From the NCBI RefSeq assembly GCF_011759385.1, contig NZ_JAARLY010000012.1, positions 1-64,000 on the forward strand: 64,000 bases of DNA, given 5' to 3'. Positions 10,228 to 18,795 of this stretch are shown here, in pieces (positions within the stretch are counted from its first letter, which is position 1; the number at the start of each line of letters is the position of its first letter). Origin of the DNA: Oleiagrimonas sp. C23AA (GTDB lineage: Bacteria; Pseudomonadota; Gammaproteobacteria; Xanthomonadales; Rhodanobacteraceae). The position numbers and the translations under genes are program-made. The notes under the pieces are model-generated. The model was not told the DNA's origin. It worked only from the letters and a program-made list of their open reading frames with translations, and did no database searches.

Positions 10228-10800
10228 TCAGCTCGACTGCTGCTCGCGATGGGCGCGAACGCGCTCGGCAATCTTTGTATGCACCTGGCTTAAGCCCTCG
10301 GCGCGCTTCAGCGGATCACTCAAGCCCATCAGAGCGTAGATTTCGCCCAGTAGATCCGGAGCGTCGGAAACGGTCAGCCCAGAGTCGGTCAACTCCAGCG
10401 TCGATTGCAGCATGCGTACCGCGGCGCTCAGGCGGTTGGCGTCCATCACTTTGCTGCCCGCGCTGACCTTGCTGCTGGCGTCGGAATCGGCGGTGATCTC
10501 ACGAGCCGTCACGGTCGGGTTGGCTTCGGCGTCGTCCCACATGGCCCCTTCGCCGGCAATCAGCCACAGCAGCGACACGCCAAGCCCGCGCGCCAGCGTC
10601 AGGCAGCGCTCGCGTGACGGATCGGAGCGTCCATCGCGCCAGCTACGCACCACCCCTTCGGAAAAACCACAGGTGCGGGCCACCTGGGTCACGCTCCCGC
10701 AGGCCTTGATCAGCAGTTTGATGCGATCGGAAAAGCTGGGTAACTCGGCATCATGTGCTCGCCTGTTCGTTGATATGCGTGTTGGCGCGGGTGATTTCAT
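10228..10800 (-). CDS. XRE-family helix-turn-helix transcriptional regulator
   Basis: 190 aa from ATG 10800, which has a clear AGGAAG ribosome site; the longer open frame to 11115 is not supported. An HTH_XRE domain covers about residues 20-75 (SFSDRIKLLIKACGSVTQVA, GFSEGVVRSWRDGRSDPS, LARGLGVSLLWLIAGEG), like phage repressor N-termini. The rest (about 110-190) has no S24 peptidase or ligand-binding motif I recognise; a helical MDANRLSAAVRMLQSTLEL stretch may dimerise. It is a single gene with no phage neighbours, convergent with glyS. Targets are unknown; it may control the receptor genes to its right, but nothing in the sequence proves this. Confidence 0.8.
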   Translation of the reverse strand: MKSPAPTRISTNRRAHDAELPSFSDRIKLLIKACGSVTQVARTCGFSEGVVRSWRDGRSDPSRERCLTLARGLGVSLLWLIAGEGAMWDDAEANPTVTAREITADSDASSKVSAGSKVMDANRLSAAVRMLQSTLELTDSGLTVSDAPDLLGEIYALMGLSDPLKRAEGLSQVHTKIAERVRAHREQQSS

Positions 10801-11327
10801 GAACTTCCTGCTCTTTGGCCAAGCGCTCAAGACCAAATTCGACGATGAATTGGTAGTCGCAACATCTTGCGGCATGCGGGGGGTGGGCATGTCAATAGCT
10901 CGCTGTGGTGATTGTACGCCCTGCGTGTGGCATTTGTGTCCGCGGCTTGTCAGGCCTGCTTGAGGCACCTCGCGGATGCCATGGCATGCGGCCATGCAGC
11001 ATCTGGAGGTCTCCGTGCGTGGCCTTTGGTGTAACAGGGTAGCCCGTAAGCGCAAGAATGTACGACAAAGCAGGGGCTCTCTGTGGAAAGTTGTCGAAGT
11101 GTATTTGAGGGGCATGTCGCGATCAGAGCTTCTGACAACGTATGCGCAGCGACATGTGGCTGTGGGTCTGTTTTCATGGAGAGCGGCAGGGCCTACTACC
11201 CTTCAACGTGCCTGATTGATGTTGCTGTGACTGCAGGTTGCGATGCGTGATCGCTAAGCACAATAAGATCGATGGCGTTGGAGCCGGTGGTGGCAAGCGG
11301 CACACCTTGGAGGCGGACCGTAACAAG

Positions 11328-11356
11328 TTGACAATGCTTTGATATCGTCTTAACTT
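11328..11356 (+). promoter_or_regulatory. Promoter with perfect TTGACA -35 (distal, ahead of a non-coding cassette)
   Basis: TTGACA at 11328-11333, 17-base spacer, TAACTT at 11351-11356. The five bases just before the -10 (CGTCT) are the same as in the promoter of the second receptor gene. The transcript would run into hairpins at 11374-11387 and 11398-11417 and stop at the terminator near 11689. Confidence 0.6.
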
Positions 11357-11690
11357 TTCTTCAAGGTTGCGCTGTGCCGGGGGGCACTGTGCCGGGGAGG
11401 AGTCATATACGACTCCTATGTTTAGAGGGGGCATCAATTGACGCTTTTCGCGTCGCACTCCATCCTTTTGATTGGCCATTAGGCTGCGCCGCAATGACGC
11501 CACTGTGGCGCGTTGGCATGTCAACCTCAGGGTGCTCGGACGGCTCGTAGCCGAGCCGGGTTCGTCTGAAAGGTTATCCCGCTCTTTGTACCTCGCCGAC
11601 CTGCGAGTACAACAAGAAAACCGGGCTCTACGCGCCCGGTGCACTCCTCAGATCTTGCCGCCGGCCCTCCACCGGCGGCTTTCTTTTTTG
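11357..11690 (+). ncRNA. Candidate small RNA or leader remnant between promoter and terminator
   Basis: The roughly 330 bases from the predicted start to the terminator hold no ORF but several stems: GTGCC/GGCAC (11374-11387), a perfect AGGAGTC/GACTCCT hairpin (11398-11417), ACCGGGC/GCCCGGT (11620-11640) and the terminator stem. This could be an independent sRNA, or the promoter, leader and terminator left after loss of a receptor gene. Inferred from layout only. Confidence 0.35.
11657..11689 (+). terminator. Intrinsic terminator upstream of the first receptor gene
   Basis: An 8-bp stem GCCGCCGG/CCGGCGGC (11657-11664 with 11672-11679) is followed by a T-rich run to 11689. Its left arm and loop start (GCCGCCGGCCCT) are identical to those of the terminator after the second receptor gene. 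Confidence 0.85.
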
Positions 11691-11739
11691 CGCTGCATAT
11701 AGCGGTCTGTGACAGTAAGCGCGAATGTTAAATTTTCAG

Positions 11740-11769
11740 TTGACAGTTTCGCGGCAAAAACTGTAGGTT
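11740..11769 (+). promoter_or_regulatory. Proximal promoter of the first TonB receptor gene
   Basis: TTGACA at 11740-11745, 18-base spacer, TAGGTT at 11764-11769. The -10 TAGGTTC is identical to that of the second receptor gene. The predicted 5' untranslated region is about 200 bases and ends in a GGGGAG ribosome site lying in a short GATCT-GGGG-AGATC inverted repeat (11956-11969). Confidence 0.6.
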
Positions 11770-11975
11770 CGATGGTCGGAGTTGACCGGTTCTTTGGTGC
11801 ACGCCCCTTTGGCAAGCGCGCCGGTCATAGCCTCGGGAGACTGATCAGGCCGTGCGCGGCACGGTCGGGCAGGACGCTTCCCGGGGTTCACATGAAGGAA
11901 CGGATGGCTTGATCGCTGACCTTTCGGCCGGCGTGGGCCTGTTGTCGTTTTTTTTGATCTGGGGAGATCATCACA

Positions 11976-14900
11976 ATGCGTAGTTTCAGCTTTACCCGTG
12001 GGGCGCTGCGTCGCTCCGCCCTGGCTGCTGCCGTGGCCGCCGGTCTGGTAGCCGCTCCTGCGTTCGCGCAGAGCACCTCCGGTGACATCTACGGCACCGC
12101 CGCTCCGGCGGCTGGCGAAGTGATCCAAGTGCAGAATCTGGACAACGGCCAGACCCGCCAGATCGCCGTCGACGCCCAGGGCAACTTCCGCGCCCCGTCG
12201 CTGCCGATCGGTCACTATGTGGTCAATCTGGTCGTCAATGGCCAGGCCGAAGCCACCCGCAAGGTGAACGTGGTCGCCGGTCAGGCGGTGCAGGTGAACT
12301 TTGGCGGTAGCCAGGCCAATGCCCAGGCTGTCACCGGCGTGACCGTGGCCGCCAATTCGCTGCCGCCGATCGACGTGACCAGCACCGAGTCGCGCAGTAC
12401 GTTCACCGCCGATCAGCTGAACTCGCTGCCGGTGCCGCGTGACGAAGTGTCCGTGTCGCTGCTGGCGCCCAGCGCCGTGCAGGGCGATGGCGCGTTTGGC
12501 AACCTGGCTTCGTTCGGTGGCTCCTCGGTGGCCGAGAACAGCTACTACGTCAACGGCTTCAACGTCACCAACCTTTACAACAACCTGTCGTTCTCGCAGA
12601 TCCCGTATCAGGCGATCGATCAGCTGGACGTGCAGACCGGTGGTTACGGGGCGCAGTACGGCTTCTCCACTGGCGGTGTGACCTCGGTCAACACCAAGCG
12701 CGGCACCAATCAGTGGAAGGGCGGCGTCAGCTGGACCACCACGCCGAACTGGGCGCGCGCCAATCGTCCGACCGAGTATCAGAACAACGGTTCGCTGTAC
12801 CGCACGTACAACAAGAACTCCGATACCGACAACGTCTACACCGCCTGGGTTGGCGGCCCGCTGGTCAAGGACAAACTGTTCTTCTTCGGCCTGGTGCAGA
12901 AGGAACAGGAGAACACCACCTCCTACCCATCGGCCACGTCCACTTCGCCGGCAGCACGCAGCGATTACTCGAGCCCGTTCTGGCTGGTCAAGCTGGACTG
13001 GAACATCAACGACAACAACATCCTCGAGTACACCGGCTTCGACAACACCAAGCACACCACGAACGACTACTACACGTCGCTCTACGGTGCCGACAACGAG
13101 CCGTCTACGGGTGATTTCCTGGGTACGCGCAAGGTCAAGACCGGTGGTCAGACCAACATCTTCAAGTACACCAGCTACCTGACCGACGACCTGACCTTCT
13201 CGGCCCAGTGGGGCCGCATGAAGAGCCAGAACTCGACCTACTACATTTCCAACAGCGGCGTGCAGACCAAGTACGACGGCGGCATCAACAGCCAGGTTGG
13301 CGGCTGCCCGTACGTGCTGGACTACCGCGACAGCGTGCTGGCCGGCAACACCCCCGCCTACAACTCGTGCTGGATTTCCTCCACCAACGACATTTACGGC
13401 GGCCAGGACGAGCGCACCGCATGGCGCGCCGATATCGACTGGCACCTGGGCGACCACGACATCGGTGTCGGCTACAGCGACGAGAAGTGGAATTCCGACG
13501 CCGGCCAGACCTACGCCGGTGGCGCGCTGTACTACTACTACACCGGTGCTGACGGCCAGAACGTGGTCGAGAAGGACAACTACCGCACCGGCGGTTCGGT
13601 GAAGATCGACCAGAAGTCGTTCTACCTGGAAGACCACTGGCAGGTCACCGATCGCTTCATGGCCTACATGGGTATTCGCAACGACTCGTTCGAGAACAAG
13701 AACGGCAATGGCGAAACCTTCGTCAAGCAGGACAATATCTGGCAGCCGCGTCTGGGCTTCTCGTGGGACGTCAACGGCGACTCCTCGCTGAAGGTGTTCG
13801 GTTCGGCCGGCCGCTACTCGCTGCCGATCGCCGCCAACGTCGCCCTGCGTGCCGCCAGCGCCTCGTACTTCACCTACCAGACCTTCGACTACTCCAACGT
13901 CGACCCGGTCACCGGCACCCCGGCCCTGGGTGCGCCGACCGGTCCGCTGGTGGCCGTCAACGGCGAGGACGGCTCGGTGCCGAACCCGCACTCGGTCAGC
14001 GACAAGGATCTGAAGCCGTATTCGCAGGATGAGTACATCCTGGGCTTCAAGAAGCAGATCCAGAGCGACAATGACTTCCTGAACGGCTGGGTGGTCGGCG
14101 TCAAGGCAACCTACCGCAAGCTGCGCAACGCCATCGACGATACCTGCGACTGGCGTCCGTTCTACAACTATGGCCAGTCGCTGGGCCTGGACATGGGATC
14201 GGACCAGTTCAACCCGCCGTCGGGCACGCCGGGCTGCTTCATCTACAACCCGGGTAGTGCGCTGACCCTGAACCTGGACCTGGATGGCAGCGGCAACGTG
14301 CGTGAAGTAACCATTCCGGGTTCGAAGCTGGGTCCGAAGGCCAAGCGCTCGTACCAGGGTCTGGTCTTCAGCGCCAAGAAGAGCACCGACAAGTGGTACG
14401 TCGACGCGTCCTACACCTTCGCCAAGAACTACGGCAACACCGAGGGCCTGGTGAAGTCGGACATCGGCCAGACCGATACTGGCACCACGCAGGACTTCGA
14501 CTATCCGGAGATCGAGTACGGCGCCAACGGCTATCTGCCCAACGATCGTCGCCATACCTTCAAGGTGTACGGCGCCTACAAGTTCACCCCGGAATGGTCC
14601 GTGGGCATGAACCTGCTGGTGCAGTCCGGTCGTCCGCAGAGCTGCCTGGGCGGTGGTGAGCCGACCTACGGTATCCCCGGCTACTCCGGTGCCTACTACT
14701 ACTGCAACGGTCACATGACCAAGCGTGGTGACAATGGCCGTACGCCGTGGATCTGGACGGTCAGCCCGAACGTGATCTACAAGCCGAACTGGGCCAAGGG
14801 TCTGACCTTCACCCTGTCGGCGCTGAACATCTTCAACAACGTCAAACCGACCTCGGTCTACGTGACAGGTGAAGAAGCGCGTTCGTCGGGTACCACCACG

Positions 14901-14987
14901 TACTACAACTCGACCTACCACATTGCCAAGTACTACACGCAGCCGCGTTACTTCCGCCTGCAGGCCGAGTACGACTTCTCGCTGTAA
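11976..14987 (+). CDS. Oar-like TonB-dependent outer-membrane receptor (first of a tandem pair)
   Basis: 1003 aa. Signal peptide 1-31 (cleavage after AFA). A carboxypeptidase-regulatory-like beta domain covers about 35-110, then a plug domain about 115-260 (VTVAANSLPPIDVTSTES, SVAENSYYVNGFNVTNLY, GGYGAQYGFSTGG) and a C-terminal 22-strand-type beta barrel ending in AEYDFSL. Two Cys-spaced loops (about residues 720-760 and 890-915) are probably surface disulfide loops, and similar loops exist in the second receptor. These proteins import large ligands or peptides across the outer membrane using TonB energy. No TonB, ExbB/D or substrate-processing gene is adjacent, so the ligand is unknown. GGGGAG precedes the ATG. 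Confidence 0.92.
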   Translation: MRSFSFTRGALRRSALAAAVAAGLVAAPAFAQSTSGDIYGTAAPAAGEVIQVQNLDNGQTRQIAVDAQGNFRAPSLPIGHYVVNLVVNGQAEATRKVNVVAGQAVQVNFGGSQANAQAVTGVTVAANSLPPIDVTSTESRSTFTADQLNSLPVPRDEVSVSLLAPSAVQGDGAFGNLASFGGSSVAENSYYVNGFNVTNLYNNLSFSQIPYQAIDQLDVQTGGYGAQYGFSTGGVTSVNTKRGTNQWKGGVSWTTTPNWARANRPTEYQNNGSLYRTYNKNSDTDNVYTAWVGGPLVKDKLFFFGLVQKEQENTTSYPSATSTSPAARSDYSSPFWLVKLDWNINDNNILEYTGFDNTKHTTNDYYTSLYGADNEPSTGDFLGTRKVKTGGQTNIFKYTSYLTDDLTFSAQWGRMKSQNSTYYISNSGVQTKYDGGINSQVGGCPYVLDYRDSVLAGNTPAYNSCWISSTNDIYGGQDERTAWRADIDWHLGDHDIGVGYSDEKWNSDAGQTYAGGALYYYYTGADGQNVVEKDNYRTGGSVKIDQKSFYLEDHWQVTDRFMAYMGIRNDSFENKNGNGETFVKQDNIWQPRLGFSWDVNGDSSLKVFGSAGRYSLPIAANVALRAASASYFTYQTFDYSNVDPVTGTPALGAPTGPLVAVNGEDGSVPNPHSVSDKDLKPYSQDEYILGFKKQIQSDNDFLNGWVVGVKATYRKLRNAIDDTCDWRPFYNYGQSLGLDMGSDQFNPPSGTPGCFIYNPGSALTLNLDLDGSGNVREVTIPGSKLGPKAKRSYQGLVFSAKKSTDKWYVDASYTFAKNYGNTEGLVKSDIGQTDTGTTQDFDYPEIEYGANGYLPNDRRHTFKVYGAYKFTPEWSVGMNLLVQSGRPQSCLGGGEPTYGIPGYSGAYYYCNGHMTKRGDNGRTPWIWTVSPNVIYKPNWAKGLTFTLSALNIFNNVKPTSVYVTGEEARSSGTTTYYNSTYHIAKYYTQPRYFRLQAEYDFSL

Positions 14988-15005
14988 GTCATCAGGTAGA
15001 TCGTC

Positions 15006-15035
15006 ACCCGGTGCAGGATGCGTCCTGCACCGGGT
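15006..15035 (+). repeat. Perfect 13-bp inverted repeat after the first receptor
   Basis: Arms 15006-15018 and 15023-15035 with loop TGCG. It lacks its own T run but lies just before the terminator at 15045 and may protect the mRNA 3' end. Confidence 0.8.
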
Positions 15036-15044
15036 ACCAGCATG

Positions 15045-15073
15045 GCCACGTCCGATCAGGGCGTGGCTTTTTT
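15045..15073 (+). terminator. Intrinsic terminator of the first receptor gene
   Basis: Stem GCCACG/CGTGGC (15045-15050 with 15062-15067) followed by six T residues. Confidence 0.85.
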
Positions 15074-15338
15074 GTGCCTGGAAAGGGGCTGCGTGCTGCA
15101 GTCGGGTATTCGTGCGAATAGTTTATGCCTGCAGGTTATGTGACATCGCAAGCCGGCATGGATTTTTGTTAGGGCCTTGTATAGCCGGCCGCCCTTCCCG
15201 GGGGTAGCCGACCCTTGGCAGGTGCAAGCCGGTTGTCCCGAACCTGCGCGGTTCAGTCAGACTTCAACGTAAATGTATCAGCGGGTTAGCCCAACCTCTT
15301 CGATCTCTCTGCCACGGGGTGGGCAAGGGAATAAATAG

Positions 15339-15367
15339 TTGACAAGTTGTTAAACTCGTCTTAGGTT
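15339..15367 (+). promoter_or_regulatory. Promoter of the second TonB receptor gene
   Basis: TTGACA at 15339-15344, 17-base spacer, TAGGTT at 15362-15367. The predicted leader of about 160 bases begins with a CCCTCCC/GGGAGGG hairpin (15381-15404) and ends with a TCTGGGGAGC ribosome site much like that of the first receptor. Confidence 0.65.
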
Positions 15368-15536
15368 CAGGTGTAGGCGTCCCTCCCCGGGGGTCGAGGG
15401 AGGGCGCCGGAAGATCGTTGGGAGGCGATCGACAACCTTACCAGGGTGATTGAACGCTTCCCGACGCGAGTGATGCACTGGCGACAGTGTCTACGTTTTT
15501 GGTGTCCATGTTGAGGCACCATCTGGGGAGCAATTT

Positions 15537-18500
15537 ATGGTTAACCGAAATTCCTTCGCGACCAAGCAGCTGACCCGTTCGGCGCTTGCGCTTGCCATCG
15601 GCATGGGCTTCGCGGGCCTTGCCTTTGGTCAGGCAACCACCGGTTCGTTGTTCGGCCAGGCGCCGGCTGGCGACACCGTCACCGTCGTCAACTCGAGCGG
15701 CTTGACCCGTACCATGAGTGTTGACGCCAGCGGTCGTTTCTCGTCCAGCTCGCTGCCGGTCGGCACCTACACGGTCACGCTGAAAGATGCCAGTGGCAAC
15801 GTTGTCGATACGCGCAAGAATGTCACCGTGCACGTGGGCACCGGTACCCAGCTGAGCCTTGGCGGCAACGCCGCCAGCGAAGCCAATGCACAGTCGGTGG
15901 CCGGTCTGACCGTCACCGCCAGCGCGCTGCCGTCCATCGATGTGACCAGCACCAACGTGTCCACCGTCGTCACCTCGCAGGAACTGGCCAAGCTGCCGCT
16001 GGCCCGTTCGGCCGAGGCTGCCGCGCTGCTGGCACCGGGTGCGGTCGAGGGTAGCGCCTACTTCACCGGTCCGCTGGGTAACCAGCTGGTATCGTTCGGC
16101 GGTTCCTCGGTGACCGAGAACGCCTACTACATCAACGGCTTCAACACCACCGATCCGCTCAGCGGCTTCGGCGGCATCGCTTTGCCGTACGGTTCCATCG
16201 ACCAGGAAGAAGTGCTGACCGGCGGCTATGACGCCAAGTACGGTCGTTCCGATGGCGGCGTGCTGAACATGATCGGCAAGCGCGGCACCAACGAATGGCA
16301 TTTCGGTGCGCAGGTGCTGTGGACGCCGACTTTTGGTCGTGCCGACAAGAACGATTATTATTACCCGCAGAACACCAGCTCGAGTGCGGGCCAGATCTAC
16401 AACGCCAACACCAAGGACAAGTCCTGGAATACGACCGAAGACGTCTACGTGGGCGGTCCGCTGATCAAGGACCGGCTGTTCTTCTTCGTGTCGGCCGAGC
16501 AGAGCAAGACTAAGGGTCGCCTCACCGGCAGCGTCAACTCGCCTTACACCACCTTCTATACGTACAAGGATCCCAAGGCGTATGTGAAGCTGGACTGGAA
16601 CATCAACGACAACAACATCCTTGAGTACACGCACGTCACCAACAAGGATCAGTACGAAGGTTCCATCTACAACTACGACTACGACGCCCGCCAGACCACC
16701 GACTTCAACAGCTACGACACGTCGACCAAGACCTCGGCGCGTGACGACATCCTGAAGTACACCGGTTACCTGACTGACAGCCTGACCGTGTCGGCGCTGT
16801 ACGGCAAGCAGAAGATCGATTACTACAACAACACACCGGGTTACGATCCGACCTACGCCTACATCTATCAGGCGGATCAGCAGAATCCGGATATCGCTGG
16901 CGCCCCGGGCATCACCAGCCCGAACGCCATTGCGACCCTGGATGACCCGACGCACCATGCCACCAGCGAGAATCTGCGACTGGATGTCAGCTACGTGCTG
17001 GGTGATCACACCATTTCGGCTGGTATCGACAACCTGAAGACGCATGACGTCAACGACGGTACCTCGACCTCCGGTCCCGGTTACGCGTGGGAATACAACA
17101 CCGTTAACCCAGGCAAGCCGATTTCCGATCAGCCGTTCGTCGACGCGCCGGGCGGCTATCCGGGCGGTGTGGGTGCTGACGGCCAGGGCTACTACGTCGC
17201 CAAGTACATCTACAGCACCTCGGCCTCGGTGCGCGTCAAGCAGCGTGCCCAGTACCTGCAGGACAACTGGCAGGTCAATGATCGCCTGCTGGTCAAGATT
17301 GGTGTGCGTAACGACCAGTTCACCAACTACAACCCGGACGGCAAGCCCTTCCTGAAGCTGACCAGCCCGCAGTGGTCGCCGCGCCTGGGCTTCAGCTGGG
17401 ATGTGAACGGTGATTCCTCGTTCAAGGTGTTCGGCAACCTGGGTCGCTACTACCTGGCCATGCCGGCCTCGGTGGCACTGCGCTCCGCTGGCGGTTCGCT
17501 GTACACCCGTACCTACTACACCTATACCGGTATCGATTCCAACGGCGTGCCGACCGGCCTGACGCCGATCAATACCGTCAACGGTGCCGGCCAGCCGGTC
17601 TCGGCCAACGCCGAGTATGGTCAGGCCCCAGACCCGAAGACCGTCGCGTCCAAGAACATCAAGGCCGAGCACCAGGATGAGCTGATGCTGGGCTTCGACA
17701 AGAAGCTCAACGCCAACTGGGTATACGGTGCCAACCTGACCTACCGCAAGCTGCGTACTGGCCTGGACGATATCTGCGATGGCGGTGGCATCCTTGACGC
17801 CGCTGCGGCCCAGGGTATCAATATCGATGCTAGCAGTGTGCATGGGTGCTACCTGTCCAATCCCGGCGAGACCAACACGTACAACATCGCCAATGGCAAT
17901 GGTGGTTACACGGCGGTCAAGGTGACCCCGTCGTACTTCGAAAACATGATCAAGATGAAGCGCACCTACACGTCGGTGAACCTGCATCTTGAGCATCCGT
18001 TCGACGGCAAGTGGGACTTCCGTGTCGACTACACCTGGTCAATGAGCCGCGGCAACACCGAGGGTCAGGTACGCTCAGATATCGGTCAGGATAATGTCGG
18101 TGCCACGGTGGATTGGGATTACGGTTACTTCTCCCATTACTCCAATGGTTACCTGGCCAACGACCGCCGTCATCAGCTGAAGGCGCGTGGTACCTATCAG
18201 ATCAACCCGGAGTGGATGGTCGGCGCGTTGCTGATGGTCAACTCGGGCATGCCCAAGAGCTGCCTGGGTTACTATGGCCCGTACCAGACCAACCCGACCG
18301 GTTACGGCGCCTACTACCATTTCTGCGATGGCAAGCCGTCCAAGCCGGGTGCCGCGGGTCGCAACCCGTGGACCGAACAGCTGAATCTGAACGTGTCCTA
18401 CCGTCCGGCGTTCGCCGACAACAAGCTGGCGTTCCAGATGTACGTGTATAACGTGCTCGATCAGCAGCGTACACTGCAGACGCGTCCGCGTTATGGCCGT

Positions 18501-18587
18501 GCCGGTTCGGTCATTTCTGACTATGGCACCACTGTCAGTGCTGAGGCCCCGCGTTACGTGAAGTTTGGTATCACCTACGACTTCTAA
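15537..18587 (+). CDS. Oar-like TonB-dependent outer-membrane receptor (second of a tandem pair)
   Basis: 1016 aa. N-terminal signal peptide (hydrophobic ALALAIGMGFAGLAFGQ, cleavage about residue 31), carboxypeptidase-regulatory-like domain about 32-110, plug about 120-265 (SVTENAYYINGFNTTDPL, GGYDAKYGRSDGG) and a large beta barrel ending in VKFGITYDF, the classic terminal aromatic for outer-membrane assembly. It is a paralogue of the preceding receptor: LDWNINDNNILEYT and PRLGFSWDVNGDSS are shared, as are the paired cysteines in two loops. Divergence is greatest in the predicted surface loops, suggesting different ligands. It has its own promoter and terminator, so the two are separate units. 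Confidence 0.92.
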   Translation: MVNRNSFATKQLTRSALALAIGMGFAGLAFGQATTGSLFGQAPAGDTVTVVNSSGLTRTMSVDASGRFSSSSLPVGTYTVTLKDASGNVVDTRKNVTVHVGTGTQLSLGGNAASEANAQSVAGLTVTASALPSIDVTSTNVSTVVTSQELAKLPLARSAEAAALLAPGAVEGSAYFTGPLGNQLVSFGGSSVTENAYYINGFNTTDPLSGFGGIALPYGSIDQEEVLTGGYDAKYGRSDGGVLNMIGKRGTNEWHFGAQVLWTPTFGRADKNDYYYPQNTSSSAGQIYNANTKDKSWNTTEDVYVGGPLIKDRLFFFVSAEQSKTKGRLTGSVNSPYTTFYTYKDPKAYVKLDWNINDNNILEYTHVTNKDQYEGSIYNYDYDARQTTDFNSYDTSTKTSARDDILKYTGYLTDSLTVSALYGKQKIDYYNNTPGYDPTYAYIYQADQQNPDIAGAPGITSPNAIATLDDPTHHATSENLRLDVSYVLGDHTISAGIDNLKTHDVNDGTSTSGPGYAWEYNTVNPGKPISDQPFVDAPGGYPGGVGADGQGYYVAKYIYSTSASVRVKQRAQYLQDNWQVNDRLLVKIGVRNDQFTNYNPDGKPFLKLTSPQWSPRLGFSWDVNGDSSFKVFGNLGRYYLAMPASVALRSAGGSLYTRTYYTYTGIDSNGVPTGLTPINTVNGAGQPVSANAEYGQAPDPKTVASKNIKAEHQDELMLGFDKKLNANWVYGANLTYRKLRTGLDDICDGGGILDAAAAQGINIDASSVHGCYLSNPGETNTYNIANGNGGYTAVKVTPSYFENMIKMKRTYTSVNLHLEHPFDGKWDFRVDYTWSMSRGNTEGQVRSDIGQDNVGATVDWDYGYFSHYSNGYLANDRRHQLKARGTYQINPEWMVGALLMVNSGMPKSCLGYYGPYQTNPTGYGAYYHFCDGKPSKPGAAGRNPWTEQLNLNVSYRPAFADNKLAFQMYVYNVLDQQRTLQTRPRYGRAGSVISDYGTTVSAEAPRYVKFGITYDF

Positions 18588-18614
18588 GCTCCGGCTTGGG
18601 ATGTAGCGCAATCG

Positions 18615-18646
18615 AGCCGCCGGCCCTCGGGTCGGCGGCTTTTTTT
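18615..18646 (+). terminator. Intrinsic terminator of the second receptor gene
   Basis: Stem AGCCGCCG/CGGCGGCT (18615-18622 with 18633-18640) followed by seven T residues. Confidence 0.92.
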
Positions 18647-18648
18647 AT

Positions 18649-18680
18649 GATCCAACGATGATGCGGAACGTCGTTGGATC
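18649..18680 (+). promoter_or_regulatory. Perfect 10-bp inverted repeat, candidate operator of the lipoprotein gene
   Basis: GATCCAACGA (18649-18658) and TCGTTGGATC (18671-18680) are perfect inverted copies 12 bases apart, directly followed by TTGACTT at 18681, a -35-like element. It sits 116 bases ahead of the YbaY-like lipoprotein start. The regulator is unknown, and the repeat could also act as an RNA hairpin. Confidence 0.45.
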
Positions 18681-18795
18681 TTGACTTTTCTGTCACGCGC
18701 TTTGCCGCTATGCTTGGACACTTCCCCCGCGGGAAGCGTCAGGCACAAACGGCTTCGGCGCTGCCGTGAAATTCATCATCGAAGAGGTTTCCCTC

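Larger units (their letters stand above)
10801..11975. other. 1.2-kb intergenic region with promoters, hairpins and a terminator
   Basis: No convincing coding sequence. It contains the upstream region of the XRE gene, a promoter (11328-11356), several hairpins, an intrinsic terminator (11657-11689) and the proximal promoter of the first TonB receptor (11740-11769). Short frames on either strand (for example 11174-11644 minus and 11709-11912 plus) have neither ribosome sites nor recognisable products. Confidence 0.7.
14988..15536 (+). other. Intergenic region between the two receptor genes
   Basis: It holds a perfect 13-bp hairpin just after the first receptor (15006-15035), a terminator (15045-15073), then about 260 bases with nothing recognised, and the promoter and leader of the second receptor gene. 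Confidence 0.75.

Noticed and set aside
10228-10800. Prophage remnant, suggested by the phage-repressor-like XRE gene
   Set aside because: No integrase, attachment site or other phage gene nearby; both flanks are ordinary chromosomal genes.
11174-11644. 156-codon minus-strand frame in the region ahead of the receptors
   Set aside because: It spans the promoter and hairpins of the non-coding cassette, has no ribosome site, and is composed of unbiased sequence.
11736-14921. A 1061-codon open frame antisense to the first TonB receptor
   Set aside because: It mirrors the codon bias of the sense gene. The product is a low-complexity Val/Arg/Gly/His-rich string with no domain, and the sense strand has a signal peptide, plug and barrel.
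15438-17996. An 852-codon open frame antisense to the second TonB receptor
   Set aside because: Same cause: a high-GC shadow frame with no ribosome site and no recognisable family.
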